A stretch of DNA of 64,000 nt from Flavobacterium sp. UBA7663. Its GTDB lineage: Bacteria; Bacteroidota; Bacteroidia; Flavobacteriales; Flavobacteriaceae. The position numbers and the translations under genes are program-made. Location: assembly GCF_002483315.1 (NCBI RefSeq), contig NZ_DLHR01000019.1:186001-250000 (forward strand). The letters are read 5' to 3'. Shown one piece after another: positions 41,118 through 49,712 of this stretch. Within the stretch, counting starts at the first letter, position 1. Every line of letters begins with the position of its first letter. A model generated the notes under the pieces. That model was not told the DNA's origin. It searched no databases and saw only the letters and a program-made list of their open reading frames with translations.

Positions 41118-43892
41118 TTAGAAGTTAATGTAGAAGTTAACAAAGAATGTTCTTCCGTATCCGTAAAAATATTTTGAACCAAATGAAGGTGTATCATTAG
41201 CTTGGTCTGCTTGTAAATCTGGGAAAGTTGCTTTTCTAGATTGCTCAAAACCACCTGTTTTATAAGTCACATCAAAAACGTTGTTTACAGAAGCAAAGAA
41301 CCCAACAGTGTTACGATTTGCTTTACTTATTCTCCAAGATTTTCCTCCTGTTAAATTTACTAAAGAAAAACTATCAAATTTTTCTTGTTCTAATATCTCT
41401 TTAACTGTTTCTGGTGTTGCGCCAGAATAATTGTCTCCCGTAGTACTGTCAATACTGAAATTGTCAGTTCTTAAGATGCTAGCTACATCAATATAGCTGT
41501 TTGCTAAATAGTTCACATTAGCTCCAATCCACCAGAAGTTAGGGTCTCTATATTCTAAACCAAATGATGCTGCTGTTTGTGGCATACCTGGTTGGTGGTA
41601 ATTTTTAATGTAAACAGTTCCAAAGTCAGTTAATGAGTTGTTCCCTGCAGCAGCTAAAGCATCATCGTTTGTTTTTAAGTTAGCATTATCTGAATAGATA
41701 TACTGACCATAAGAAGCAGCAGCAGTAGCTTTAAGAGTTGAAGTAATTTGGTATTCTAAACCAAGTTCTGCACCCATATTTTGTTTTTCGATACCAGTAA
41801 CGATTTCACTTACAAATGTATCTTCGTCACCACCATCATCACTTCCAATTCCTTCTCCATAGAAGAATGAAATTTCAGTAGCGTCTTGAATTTTAGAGTA
41901 GAAACCAGTTATACGAGCTTTGAATTTTGGTGCTCTTAAGATGTAACTTGCATCAGCACTTGTAATACTTTCGCTTTGTAAGTCTGGAGTAATTACATTG
42001 TTCATTCTTGCATTAGAGAAAGAGTTTCTCAAACTTGGAGCTTTTGTTTGGTATAAACCGTTGAAATCTAAATAATTTCTTCCGTTTAATTTGTATGTTA
42101 AACCTCCTTTGAATCCGAAGTTTTCAAAAGTGATACTTTCTCCTTTTCCGAAAGAATTATCCGCATAAATTCCATTTCTGTAAATTCCTTCTCTTTGATA
42201 TTCAGTTCTAGAAAAAGATTGAGCTAAATAAAAATCTGCTTTGTCATAAGTAAATTTGAATTGCGTAAAACCATCAAATGTTAAAGCGTGTAATAAATAG
42301 TTATATCCGTAAGATTCGTTTTCACCAACTTGTCTATTTGGGTTATTTAAATCCGATTGGCTAGCATTTCCAGTGTAAAAAGGATCAATATCTAAGAAGT
42401 ATTGACCACCCATTAAATCTAATAAGTTCTGATAATTATGAGAGCGTAGTTTTCTAAAATTTGCTCCAGCTGTTAAGCTAACATTTTCAGAAATACTTGA
42501 GTTTAAAATACTGTTTGCGCTTAACTGGTTGTCATCGGTTCTGTCTTCATATAAAACATAAACACTTCTTCCAGGGAAAGCACTATTTTGATTTGCAATG
42601 TACATTGCATCCCAATCAATTTGAGAGTTTTCTCTAAAAGTGTTTCCAATTTCTTCTAATTGAAGAGGAGTATAACCTCCTAAATTACTGAAATAACTTG
42701 GTAAGTTTCTGTAATAAGTTGGGTCAGGGTTGTTACCCAATTGGTAATCTAATCTAGAGTTTCCAATTGAACCTGTTTGAAAAGCAACATTAGTGTTTAA
42801 GGATGTTTTTTCAGAAATTCTCCAATAATGAGAAAGCATTACAATTGGTTCTTCAACATCTTTATCTCTAGAGTTACGTTTTTTACCTCCTTGGTATCCC
42901 CAATACGAATTGTATTCAATTCCCATTAAATCATTTACTTCTTTAGTATTTGGCGATGATTTTCCTCTACTATTTTGAGCGTAAATTGCAGTTAAGTTTA
43001 AACTGTGTTTTTCGTTAATTCTTTTCTCAACACTAGCAAATAATGAATTTGCAGCATAGTCAGTTCCTTCAAAGTATCCTTCTTCAGCCCATCTTCTTGA
43101 TGCAGAAACTACAAATGCCCATCCGTCTTTGTTCATACCAGATGCGTGAGTTCCCATCATTCTCCAACTATAGTTGGTATTTGTTCCAGACATCGAAATT
43201 CTTGAACCTGGTCTGTAGAAAGAAGCTCTGGTGTTGATTTCTTGAGTTCCTAAAGCACTACCAAAGGTGTAATCTGATGGTGCAGAACCCATTGTAAATT
43301 CTTGATTACGAGTTGCGTCATTTAAACCACCCCAGTTACTCCATTGTGGTCTTCCATCATACAATTTATTCATAGATATACCATTGATCATGGTAACTCC
43401 ATATTCATTATCTAAACCTCTAATTCTAAAACGAGCTAATCCCCAGTTAAACGCAGCAGCTTGCTGATAAGTATCTCTCGTTGCTTGTAATAAGCCCGAA
43501 GTACTTTCTGATCCGCTGTTGTCATCTCCTAAGTCATTTTCTGTAATAGTTACTAAACTTAATTGTTGTTCAGAAGTAACGTCTTCCTCTAAAACAACTA
43601 CGCCTAAGTCTAATGGTTCCCCATTGTTTGGCTCTAACACGAATGTCTGTTGGTTGTATCCTGTAGACTTAACTACCAATACTTGTTCTCCACCAGGAAG
43701 TGATTGAAATACAAAATTTCCGTCAAAATCAGTCAAGGCAGATTGATTCGTGCTTTGAATAGTTGCAACTACGTTTTGTAATGGTTTTTGACTTTTAGCA
43801 TCGATAACCTTACCTTTTAAGGCTGGATTTTGCTGTGCAAAAACAAAAACAGCTTGCAGCACTAGTAAAGTGCTTAATACAAGTTTTTTCAT
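41118..43892 (-). CDS. TonB-dependent receptor with carboxypeptidase-like N-terminal domain
   Basis: A 924-residue outer-membrane receptor. It has a signal peptide, then a carboxypeptidase-D-like regulatory domain at about 22-105 (LKGKVIDAKSQKPLQNV). A plug domain follows with FRIRGLDNEYGVTMINGISMNKLYDGRPQWSNWGG, in which the usual plug DG motif is altered, and a long beta barrel ends in the aromatic FFVNFYINF. It imports a substrate using TonB energy. No SusD gene accompanies it; instead come DUF5689 and choice-of-anchor lipoproteins, with a divergent secreted endonuclease/phosphatase. That combination suggests uptake of a nucleic-acid- or phosphate-derived substrate (inference). Confidence 0.93.
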   Translation of the reverse strand: MKKLVLSTLLVLQAVFVFAQQNPALKGKVIDAKSQKPLQNVVATIQSTNQSALTDFDGNFVFQSLPGGEQVLVVKSTGYNQQTFVLEPNNGEPLDLGVVVLEEDVTSEQQLSLVTITENDLGDDNSGSESTSGLLQATRDTYQQAAAFNWGLARFRIRGLDNEYGVTMINGISMNKLYDGRPQWSNWGGLNDATRNQEFTMGSAPSDYTFGSALGTQEINTRASFYRPGSRISMSGTNTNYSWRMMGTHASGMNKDGWAFVVSASRRWAEEGYFEGTDYAANSLFASVEKRINEKHSLNLTAIYAQNSRGKSSPNTKEVNDLMGIEYNSYWGYQGGKKRNSRDKDVEEPIVMLSHYWRISEKTSLNTNVAFQTGSIGNSRLDYQLGNNPDPTYYRNLPSYFSNLGGYTPLQLEEIGNTFRENSQIDWDAMYIANQNSAFPGRSVYVLYEDRTDDNQLSANSILNSSISENVSLTAGANFRKLRSHNYQNLLDLMGGQYFLDIDPFYTGNASQSDLNNPNRQVGENESYGYNYLLHALTFDGFTQFKFTYDKADFYLAQSFSRTEYQREGIYRNGIYADNSFGKGESITFENFGFKGGLTYKLNGRNYLDFNGLYQTKAPSLRNSFSNARMNNVITPDLQSESITSADASYILRAPKFKARITGFYSKIQDATEISFFYGEGIGSDDGGDEDTFVSEIVTGIEKQNMGAELGLEYQITSTLKATAAASYGQYIYSDNANLKTNDDALAAAGNNSLTDFGTVYIKNYHQPGMPQTAASFGLEYRDPNFWWIGANVNYLANSYIDVASILRTDNFSIDSTTGDNYSGATPETVKEILEQEKFDSFSLVNLTGGKSWRISKANRNTVGFFASVNNVFDVTYKTGGFEQSRKATFPDLQADQANDTPSFGSKYFYGYGRTFFVNFYINF

Positions 43893-43922
43893 AAAGAATA
43901 TTATAATTAATACTTATTTAAC

Positions 43923-43944
43923 GTTAAGTGGTTTAAAACTTAAC
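43923..43944. promoter_or_regulatory. Inverted repeat in the TonB receptor leader
   Basis: GTTAAGT and ACTTAAC form a perfect 7-bp inverted repeat with an 8-nt spacer. It lies just downstream of the receptor's -7 box, over the expected transcription start. It could be a repressor site or an mRNA hairpin. Confidence 0.4.
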
Positions 43945-43950
43945 AGCCTG

Positions 43951-43958
43951 CAAATGTA
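43951..43958 (-). promoter_or_regulatory. -7 promoter box for the TonB receptor operon
   Basis: The minus strand reads TACATTTG, an exact TAnnTTTG, 58 nt before the receptor ATG. Confidence 0.45.
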
Positions 43959-43978
43959 TAACTTTTAATAATATTATT

Positions 43979-43986
43979 TACCTTTG
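43979..43986 (+). promoter_or_regulatory. -7 promoter box for the endonuclease/phosphatase gene
   Basis: TACCTTTG, an exact TAnnTTTG, 45 nt before the ATG at 44032. It is divergent from, and 20 bp away from, the receptor's box. Confidence 0.45.
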
Positions 43987-44031
43987 GCACCCAATTTGTA
44001 ATAAACTTGATATTAATATAACATTTGATTT

Positions 44032-45147
44032 ATGAAAATTAAACACCTTTTGGCTGTATTTACCGTGATTTTGTCTGTAAGTAGTGCTTTTTCTCAGGAT
44101 AAAAAATTTAAAGTGCATACCGTTGCGTTTTACAATTTTGAGAACTTATTTGACACAATTAATGATCCAGACACTTACGATGAAGAATATACCCCCGTAA
44201 ATGGTTGGACAAAAAAGAATTACAATAAGAAATTAGACAATTTAAGTAGAGTGCTTATTGAGTTAGGTACTAGCGAAGCTCAAAAAAATTCTCCTGTAAT
44301 TATTGGCGCTTGTGAAATTGAAAACAGAAGAGTTTTAGAAGATTTAGTAAAGCACCCAGCTTTAATTAACAAAGGTTACAAAGTAGTACATTTTGATTCT
44401 CCAGACAAACGTGGAATTGATGTTGGATTTTTATATCAAGAAAAACATTTTCAACCTACAAGTTATATAAATGTTCCTTTGTATGTTTATGAATCAGAAT
44501 CTACTTCTGATAAAAAAGACAAAAAAGAAGAGGAAGAGGTGGAAGAAAATGTAAATTATGATAAAAAAACAAAAAGAATTTACACTCGTGATCAACTTTT
44601 AGTTACAGGTTTATTAGATGGGGAAGAAATCAATGTAATTGTAAATCACTGGCCATCACGTTCTGGAGGCGAAAAAAGAAGTAGTCCTTACCGTGAAGCA
44701 GCGGGTAGATTGAACAGAAAAATTATGGATTCTATTATTAAAATCAACCCAAATGCTAAGTTTATTACTATGGGAGATTTAAATGATGGAGCATATAATA
44801 AAAGTGTAAAACAAGGTATTGGTGCTAAACTGAAAAAAACAGAATTAAAAGAACCAAGAGATGTTTACAATCCGTTTGAGCAAATGGCTAAAGACGGACA
44901 TTCTTCTTTGTTTTATAGAGATTCAGGCGATATTTTCGACCAAATCATGGTGAGTCAACAACTGGTTCCTGCTGACAACAACGATTATGGTTCATTCAAA
45001 TATTGGAAGGCAGGTATTTATAATAAACCTTTCTTAATCCAAAAAACAGGACAATACAAAGGATATCCACTTCGTAATCAAAACGGAGTTCCTGGATTCT
45101 CGGATCACTTTCCAGTTTACATTTATTTAGTAAAAGAAGTGAAGTAA
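44032..45147 (+). CDS. Secreted endonuclease/exonuclease/phosphatase family protein
   Basis: A 371-residue hydrolase with a signal peptide (ending SSAFSQ). The EEP fold (DNase I/exonuclease III-like) is shown by FYNFENLFDTIND, the Glu in GACEIENRRVL, the NHWPSRSGG strand, the metal/active-site MGDLNDGAYN and the terminal SDHFPVYI. An acidic-basic KKDKKEEEEVEE insert splits the domain. Substrates of the family are nucleic acids, phosphoinositides or other phosphodiesters. Divergent placement from the TonB receptor operon suggests it releases the imported compound outside the cell. Confidence 0.92.
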   Translation: MKIKHLLAVFTVILSVSSAFSQDKKFKVHTVAFYNFENLFDTINDPDTYDEEYTPVNGWTKKNYNKKLDNLSRVLIELGTSEAQKNSPVIIGACEIENRRVLEDLVKHPALINKGYKVVHFDSPDKRGIDVGFLYQEKHFQPTSYINVPLYVYESESTSDKKDKKEEEEVEENVNYDKKTKRIYTRDQLLVTGLLDGEEINVIVNHWPSRSGGEKRSSPYREAAGRLNRKIMDSIIKINPNAKFITMGDLNDGAYNKSVKQGIGAKLKKTELKEPRDVYNPFEQMAKDGHSSLFYRDSGDIFDQIMVSQQLVPADNNDYGSFKYWKAGIYNKPFLIQKTGQYKGYPLRNQNGVPGFSDHFPVYIYLVKEVK

Positions 45148-45168
45148 TTCCAATGATAATAATTTAAT

Positions 45169-45207
45169 AAGGTTAGTTTGCAATAAAATGCAGCTAACCT
45201 TTTTCTT
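45169..45207 (+). terminator. Rho-independent terminator after the endonuclease/phosphatase gene
   Basis: AAGGTTAG and CTAACCTT form the outer stem, extended by an inner TGCA pairing, followed by a T-rich tract. Confidence 0.85.
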
Positions 45208-45240
45208 TTTCTGTAACTTTACATTTTAAATGCAAAAAAG

Positions 45241-45780
45241 ATGGCAATAGGAAAACCGTTTAATTTACAAAAGTGGATTGAGGACAATAAAACATTATTG
45301 AAACCGCCTGTTAGTAATAAGAATTTATATGTAGAATCAGACGATTATATTGTAATGATTGTGGGTGGACCCAATGCACGAAAAGACTATCACTACAATG
45401 AAACCGAAGAATTGTTCTATCAGTTAGAAGGTGAAATCACAGTTTACATTCAAGAAGATGGGAAAAAGAAAGCTATGAAACTTTCAGCTGGCGACATGTA
45501 TTTACATCCGGCTAAAGTGCCACATTCTCCTGCTAGAACAGAAGGTTCTGTTGGTTTGGTAATCGAAAGAAAACGAGCTGGAAAAGGATTCAATGATGGT
45601 TTACTTTGGTTTTGCGACAATTGTAATCATAAATTACACGAAGTATATTTCGAATTACACGATATAGAGAAAGATTTCTTACCTCATTTTAGTACGTTCT
45701 ACAATTCGGAAGAAAAAAGAACGTGTAAAAAATGTGGCACTGTAATGGAAACCAATCCTAAGTTTACGACTAAGAAATAG
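45241..45780 (+). CDS. nbaC: 3-hydroxyanthranilate 3,4-dioxygenase
   Basis: A 179-residue cupin that opens the ring of 3-hydroxyanthranilate in tryptophan/kynurenine breakdown and can feed NAD synthesis. Fe ligands are in KDYHYNETEELFYQLEGE and the later PAKVPHSPAR segment. The C-terminal rubredoxin-like site CDNC...CKKC, typical of bacterial forms, is present. Other kynurenine-pathway genes are not in this window; the following ALDH gene may or may not act in the same route. The enzyme is also named HaaO. Confidence 0.95.
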   Translation: MAIGKPFNLQKWIEDNKTLLKPPVSNKNLYVESDDYIVMIVGGPNARKDYHYNETEELFYQLEGEITVYIQEDGKKKAMKLSAGDMYLHPAKVPHSPARTEGSVGLVIERKRAGKGFNDGLLWFCDNCNHKLHEVYFELHDIEKDFLPHFSTFYNSEEKRTCKKCGTVMETNPKFTTKK

Positions 45781-45831
45781 TTAAAAAAGCGCTGTGTAAC
45801 TTGATACACACAATTATTAAAATATATTTTT

Positions 45832-45839
45832 TACATTTG
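45832..45839 (+). promoter_or_regulatory. -7 promoter box for the ALDH gene
   Basis: TACATTTG, an exact TAnnTTTG, 36 nt before the ATG. This suggests the dehydrogenase can be transcribed apart from nbaC. Confidence 0.45.
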
Positions 45840-45875
45840 TAAAAATTTAACAAAAACCGAATAAAAAGTTATAAA

Positions 45876-47426
45876 ATGATATCTGAAGCAGCAATTCAAT
45901 TTGGTATGCAAGAAGCTTTGCAACAATTAGGCATTAAAGAAATTAACGAAGGAACTTCTACTGGAACAAAGTGGTTTTCTAACGGAAAAATCATCGAATC
46001 ATATTCACCAGCAACAGGAGACTTGATTGGAAAAGTAAAATCTTCAACAAAAGAAGATTACGAAACAGCTATGAGTGCTGCAGAAGAAGCGTTCAAAACA
46101 TGGCGTTTGGTTCCGGCTCCAAAAAGAGGGGAAATCGTACGTCAAATGGGAGAAGAATTACGTAAACACAAAGAAGCACTAGGGAAATTAGTGTCTTTTG
46201 AAATGGGTAAATCGTATCAAGAAGGTCTTGGAGAAGTTCAGGAAATGATTGACATCTGTGATTTCGCAGTAGGTTTATCTCGTCAATTACACGGTTTAAC
46301 GATGCACTCTGAGCGTCCAATGCACAGAATGTATGAGCAATGGCATCCGTTTGGAATTGTTGGAATCATTTCGGCTTTCAACTTCCCTGTAGCAGTTTGG
46401 TCTTGGAACACGATGTTAGCATGGATTTGTGGTGACGTTTGTATTTGGAAACCAAGTTCAAAAACGCCTTTATGTGGTGTAGCTTGTCAAAACATCATTC
46501 AAACGGTATTAGAAAGAAACAATTTGCCAGAAGGAATCAGCTGTTTAGTAGTAGGTAACGAATCTGGAGATTTAATTAATAACGACAAACGTATTCCATT
46601 AGTATCGTTTACAGGTTCTACAAGAATTGGTCGTCACGTATCAAAAACAGTTGCTGAGCGTTTTGGAAACACTATCTTAGAATTAGGTGGAAACAACGCT
46701 ATTATCGTTTCTCAAGAAGCAGATTTATCAATGGTATTGGTAGGTGCAGTATTTGGAGCGGTAGGAACAGCAGGTCAACGTTGTACATCAACGCGTAGAT
46801 TAATTGTTCACGAAAGTGTTTACGATAAAACATTAGACGTTTTAGCTAAAGCGTATGCACAGTTAAAAATTGGAAATCCATTAGATGCAAATAATCACGT
46901 AGGGCCACTTATCGATAAAGGTGCAGTTCAAGATTACTTAAACGCTATCGAAAAAGCTAAAGCAGAAGGTGGAAGAGTAATTGTAGAAGGCGGTGTTTTA
47001 GAAGGAAAAGGATACGAAAGCGGTTGTTATGTAAAACCATGTATCATCGAAGCTAAAAACGAGTTCGAAATCGTGCAACACGAAACATTCGCTCCGGTTT
47101 TATATGTAATGAAATACAGCACAATTGAAGAAGCGATTGCAATGCAAAATGCCGTTCCTCAAGGATTATCTTCTTCTATCTTTACCAACAACATGAGAGA
47201 AATGGAATTATTCCTTTCTGCTGCGGGTTCTGATTGTGGTATTGCTAACGTAAACATTGGAACTTCTGGTGCTGAAATTGGTGGTGCTTTTGGTGGTGAA
47301 AAAGAAACAGGTGGTGGACGTGAATCAGGATCTGATGCATGGAAAGCGTATATGAGAAGACAAACCAACACCATTAACTACGGAACAGCGTTACCTTTAG
47401 CACAAGGTATTAAGTTTGATTTCTAA
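45876..47426 (+). CDS. Aldehyde dehydrogenase, ALDH7/AmaB-like
   Basis: A 516-residue NAD(P)-dependent aldehyde dehydrogenase. The catalytic Cys is in GTAGQRCTSTRR and the Glu in LELGGNNAII. The N-terminal FNFPVAVWSWNTMLAWICGD and the C-terminal ANVNIGTSGAEIGGAFGGEKETGGGRESGSDAWK are typical of the ALDH7 group (alpha-aminoadipic semialdehyde/L-piperidine-6-carboxylate dehydrogenase), so lysine catabolism is the likely role. Position after nbaC also allows a role on aminomuconate semialdehyde, but ALDH7 features make this less likely. Confidence 0.92.
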   Translation: MISEAAIQFGMQEALQQLGIKEINEGTSTGTKWFSNGKIIESYSPATGDLIGKVKSSTKEDYETAMSAAEEAFKTWRLVPAPKRGEIVRQMGEELRKHKEALGKLVSFEMGKSYQEGLGEVQEMIDICDFAVGLSRQLHGLTMHSERPMHRMYEQWHPFGIVGIISAFNFPVAVWSWNTMLAWICGDVCIWKPSSKTPLCGVACQNIIQTVLERNNLPEGISCLVVGNESGDLINNDKRIPLVSFTGSTRIGRHVSKTVAERFGNTILELGGNNAIIVSQEADLSMVLVGAVFGAVGTAGQRCTSTRRLIVHESVYDKTLDVLAKAYAQLKIGNPLDANNHVGPLIDKGAVQDYLNAIEKAKAEGGRVIVEGGVLEGKGYESGCYVKPCIIEAKNEFEIVQHETFAPVLYVMKYSTIEEAIAMQNAVPQGLSSSIFTNNMREMELFLSAAGSDCGIANVNIGTSGAEIGGAFGGEKETGGGRESGSDAWKAYMRRQTNTINYGTALPLAQGIKFDF

Positions 47427-47430
47427 AATA

Positions 47431-47464
47431 AGTGATTAGTGAAAAGTAATTAGTGAATAGTTAC
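47431..47464 (+). repeat. R4 repeat (AGTGATTAGT family), copy 1
   Basis: AGTGATTAGTG followed by AAAAGTAATTAGTGAATAG, just after the ALDH stop. A longer palindromic relative lies at 55286-55333. Confidence 0.5.
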
Positions 47465-47478
47465 TTTTTGGATATAGA

Positions 47479-47509
47479 AAAACCCTGCAATCATCTTGCA
47501 GGGTTTTTG
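47479..47509. terminator. Terminator after the ALDH gene
   Basis: AAAACCCTGCAA and TTGCAGGGTTTT form a stem around a ~5-nt loop with a T run following; it can act on both strands. Confidence 0.9.
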
Positions 47510-47558
47510 TTTATTTCAATTTGTCATGCTAAAACTCTTTTCAACAACTCTTTAAAAA

Positions 47559-47963
47559 TTAATCTGGTATAACATATGCTAGATTCTTAACCAAAACTTT
47601 TTTTATCTCTTTTGCGTAAATTTTATCAATTATATAAATTTTTTTACCCTCAATAATTTTAGTAAATTCTTCATCTGTCATTTTGTTTATTAAATCTAAA
47701 CTTAGAATTTGAGTTTTTAATTTCTTATACTCTGTTAATGAAATCATTTTTTGATTTTCATTGTTTTTTCTTGCATTAACATACCAATAGGGATATTTAT
47801 GATCATTCACAAATATTTTATAAGTAACAATTATAGAGTCTTTTATTTTATCTGTAAAAACCTTAGAACTATCGTTTATTTCAATATAAATGGACTTCTC
47901 TTTAGTTTGACCAAAACTATTTAAGCTCAATAAAATAAAAAATATAAAAATTATTCTTTTCAT
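47559..47963 (-). CDS. Small exported protein of unknown function
   Basis: A 134-residue protein with a good signal peptide (MKRIIFIFFILLSLNSFGQ), so periplasmic or secreted. The mature part is Lys/Ile-rich with no motif I recognise. The base composition is noticeably more AT-rich than the flanking ALDH and PhnA-like genes, and it stands alone between two terminators. It could be a recently gained gene. Confidence 0.7.
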   Translation of the reverse strand: MKRIIFIFFILLSLNSFGQTKEKSIYIEINDSSKVFTDKIKDSIIVTYKIFVNDHKYPYWYVNARKNNENQKMISLTEYKKLKTQILSLDLINKMTDEEFTKIIEGKKIYIIDKIYAKEIKKVLVKNLAYVIPD

Positions 47964-48018
47964 GAATTAATTATTTAAACCATTGGCTAATTTATCCAAA
48001 GATAACAAATTGCAAACA

Positions 48019-48048
48019 AAAACCCCACAAATCAAATTTGCAGGGTTT
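48019..48048 (-). terminator. Terminator of the PhnA-like gene
   Basis: On the minus strand AAACCCTGCAAAT pairs imperfectly with ATTTGTGGGGTTT, followed by a T run, about 38 nt after the stop. Confidence 0.75.
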
Positions 48049-48085
48049 CTTATATTATCACATTGCCACATCGGCACATTGAAAA

Positions 48086-48661
48086 TTACTTCGTTTTCTT
48101 CACGTATTGCGTCAAAATATAAATACTTTGGTTTTCCACTCTACCTTCAATCAGGTTAGCGTCGTCCCAAACTAATTTAATGTTGTGTACGGCAGCTCCA
48201 CGTTTTGCGGTAAAAGTAGCACCTTTTACATCTAAATCTTTAATTAACACAACCGAGTCACCATCTAATAAAGTTACGCCGTTGCTGTCTTTATGTACAA
48301 TTTTGTTTTCGTCTTCTTCTTCGCCTTCACCCGTTGCTTTTGCCCATTCTAATGCTTCTTCGTCTAAGTACATCATATCAAGCAAATCGTTATTTTTCAA
48401 ACGGGCTAACATGCGCCAAGATAAAATTTGAACTGGTAAATGCTCACTCCACATACTTTCCGATAAGCCTCTCCAGTCTTTTTCATCTGTAGTTTCTGGG
48501 TTTTCAATTTGGTCTTTTAAGTGTTTTGCAACTAAAACCGAATGTTCTAAGCTTTCTGCAGTGTGAGGTAGCAACGTGTACACAACTAAATCATGTTCGG
48601 CACCACTAATTTCGCAAACTGAACCACTGCGGTCTTTCAGTTTTTTTTCTATTACACTCAT
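48086..48661 (-). CDS. PhnA/YjdM-like protein with degenerate zinc ribbon
   Basis: A 191-residue cytoplasmic protein. The C-terminal ~70 residues (LLDGDSVVLIKDLDVKG, KRGAAVHNIKL, VENQSIYILTQYVKK) are the PhnA/YjdM domain. The N-terminus should hold a zinc ribbon (CxxC), but here the segment SGSVCEISGAEHDLVVY keeps only one Cys and the second pair is absent, so zinc binding is probably lost. Despite the old name, the family is not proven to act on phosphonates. A central region of ~100 residues is typical of Bacteroidota versions. Confidence 0.85.
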   Translation of the reverse strand: MSVIEKKLKDRSGSVCEISGAEHDLVVYTLLPHTAESLEHSVLVAKHLKDQIENPETTDEKDWRGLSESMWSEHLPVQILSWRMLARLKNNDLLDMMYLDEEALEWAKATGEGEEEDENKIVHKDSNGVTLLDGDSVVLIKDLDVKGATFTAKRGAAVHNIKLVWDDANLIEGRVENQSIYILTQYVKKTK

Positions 48662-48697
48662 TTTGAATGGATTTTACGTAAATAAATATTTTGCGAG

Positions 48698-48705
48698 CAA
48701 AGTTA
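48698..48705 (-). promoter_or_regulatory. -7 promoter box for the PhnA-like gene
   Basis: The minus strand reads TAACTTTG, an exact TAnnTTTG, 36 nt before the ATG. Confidence 0.45.
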
Positions 48706-48720
48706 TAAATTGAATTTAAT

Positions 48721-48728
48721 TATCTTTG
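48721..48728 (+). promoter_or_regulatory. -7 promoter box for the small lipoprotein gene at 48754
   Basis: TATCTTTG, an exact TAnnTTTG, 25 nt before the ATG and divergent from the box at 48698-48705. Confidence 0.45.
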
Positions 48729-48753
48729 ATTATTCGATTAAAATCTACTTAAA

Positions 48754-49128
48754 ATGAAGAAATTACTCTTAATTATAGCTTTGTTTCCTTTTTTATTAGC
48801 TACCCAATGCGATGATGAGGATAATGGAATTGCTTGTACTGAAGAAGCAAGAGCTGGCTTAAACATCACAGTTAAAGATGCTGAAACCAATGTGTATTTA
48901 AACGAAGGTGTTGCTGTGGTAGCTACCGATGGAAGTTATTCTGAAGCCTTGATAAGTTTTGATGTAGCAGAACCAATTTTTTCTGGCGCTTATGAGCGAG
49001 AAGGGAATTATACTATTACGGTTTCAAAAACTGGTTATGTAACCTTTACTTCTGAAGTAGTAAGTGTTACTTCTGATGTTTGTCATGTAATTCCGCAACA
49101 AAGAACTATCTTACTTCACCCAGAATAA
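48754..49128 (+). CDS. Small lipoprotein with a carboxypeptidase-like beta fold, function unknown
   Basis: A 124-residue protein with a lipoprotein signal (MKKLLLIIALFPFLLATQC). The mature part, LNITVKDAETNVYLNEGVAV...GNYTITVSKTGYVTFTSEVV, has the strand pattern of a carboxypeptidase-regulatory/transthyretin-like domain (GYxxxxxxV at the end). It also has three other Cys after the lipid one, which may form a disulfide. It is likely an outer-membrane lipoprotein, monocistronic, ending in the terminator at 49131. Confidence 0.82.
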   Translation: MKKLLLIIALFPFLLATQCDDEDNGIACTEEARAGLNITVKDAETNVYLNEGVAVVATDGSYSEALISFDVAEPIFSGAYEREGNYTITVSKTGYVTFTSEVVSVTSDVCHVIPQQRTILLHPE

Positions 49129-49130
49129 AA

Positions 49131-49154
49131 AAAGGAAGTCAATTAGACTTCCTT
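49131..49154. terminator. Bidirectional terminator
   Basis: AAAGGAAGTC and GACTTCCTTT form a 10-bp stem around a 4-nt loop between convergent genes. Confidence 0.9.
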
Positions 49155-49176
49155 TATAAATATATTTTTACAATTT

Positions 49177-49674
49177 TTATAAATTGAAAGAAGCTCCAAT
49201 TGATAAATTAAACTGATTATTATATTTTTCAAACCCTCTAGGATTATTATCATAATGAGCAATTGGTAATTGTATTTCAGAGTACAATCCAAAACCATCC
49301 GTAATAAAATAGCGAACACCAAAATGTGCACCAAAATTTTTAATTCCGATATTTAATCCAGGATAGATATCTACTTTTTCTTCGATGCCAAAGACATCGG
49401 CAATATTAGCACTAAAGCGAGCTCTAAGATCAAAACGGTCATCAAAATTTGGTTTTTCTCCAGCTACTTCTTCAATTCCCAATAAATACAAAGAGGTAAA
49501 ACCAAACGACATATTTGTTCCTATTCCTCTATCATAAGTAGCAATTACTCCAGTTCCTTTTTCTTGAATGTTTGCTCCCACTTGAAACTTAGTATCTCCT
49601 TTTCCTTTAAAAACTTGCGCATTTGACATTTGAACTGCGGCTAATAAACAAACTACTGCTAGTATTTTTTTCAT
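49177..49674 (-). CDS. Outer-membrane beta-barrel-like protein (DUF6646-like)
   Basis: A 165-residue protein with a signal peptide ending SNAQ. The mature protein shows short alternating strands (FQVGANIQEKGTGVIATYDRGIG, MSFGFTSLYLLG, FDLRARFSANI, YFITDGFGLYSEIQLPI) and ends in an aromatic-free but barrel-like NQFNLSIGASFNL. This matches what I remember of DUF6646, a Flavobacteriia family of likely small outer-membrane barrels. Function unknown. Confidence 0.8.
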   Translation of the reverse strand: MKKILAVVCLLAAVQMSNAQVFKGKGDTKFQVGANIQEKGTGVIATYDRGIGTNMSFGFTSLYLLGIEEVAGEKPNFDDRFDLRARFSANIADVFGIEEKVDIYPGLNIGIKNFGAHFGVRYFITDGFGLYSEIQLPIAHYDNNPRGFEKYNNQFNLSIGASFNL

Positions 49675-49697
49675 CGTATTAAAATTAAAATTGAGTA

Positions 49698-49705
49698 CAA
49701 ATATA
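49698..49705 (-). promoter_or_regulatory. -7 promoter box for the DUF6646-like gene
   Basis: The minus strand reads TATATTTG, an exact TAnnTTTG, 23 nt before the ATG. Confidence 0.45.
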
Positions 49706-49712
49706 CTAATAA

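Noticed and set aside
45796..45810. Short GTGT/ACAC inverted repeat before the ALDH gene
   Set aside because: Four-base arms are expected by chance in such AT-rich sequence.
47519..47531. Possible sixth R1 repeat
   Set aside because: Only the left half (TTTGTCATGCT) matches; the second arm is missing, so it is at best a remnant.
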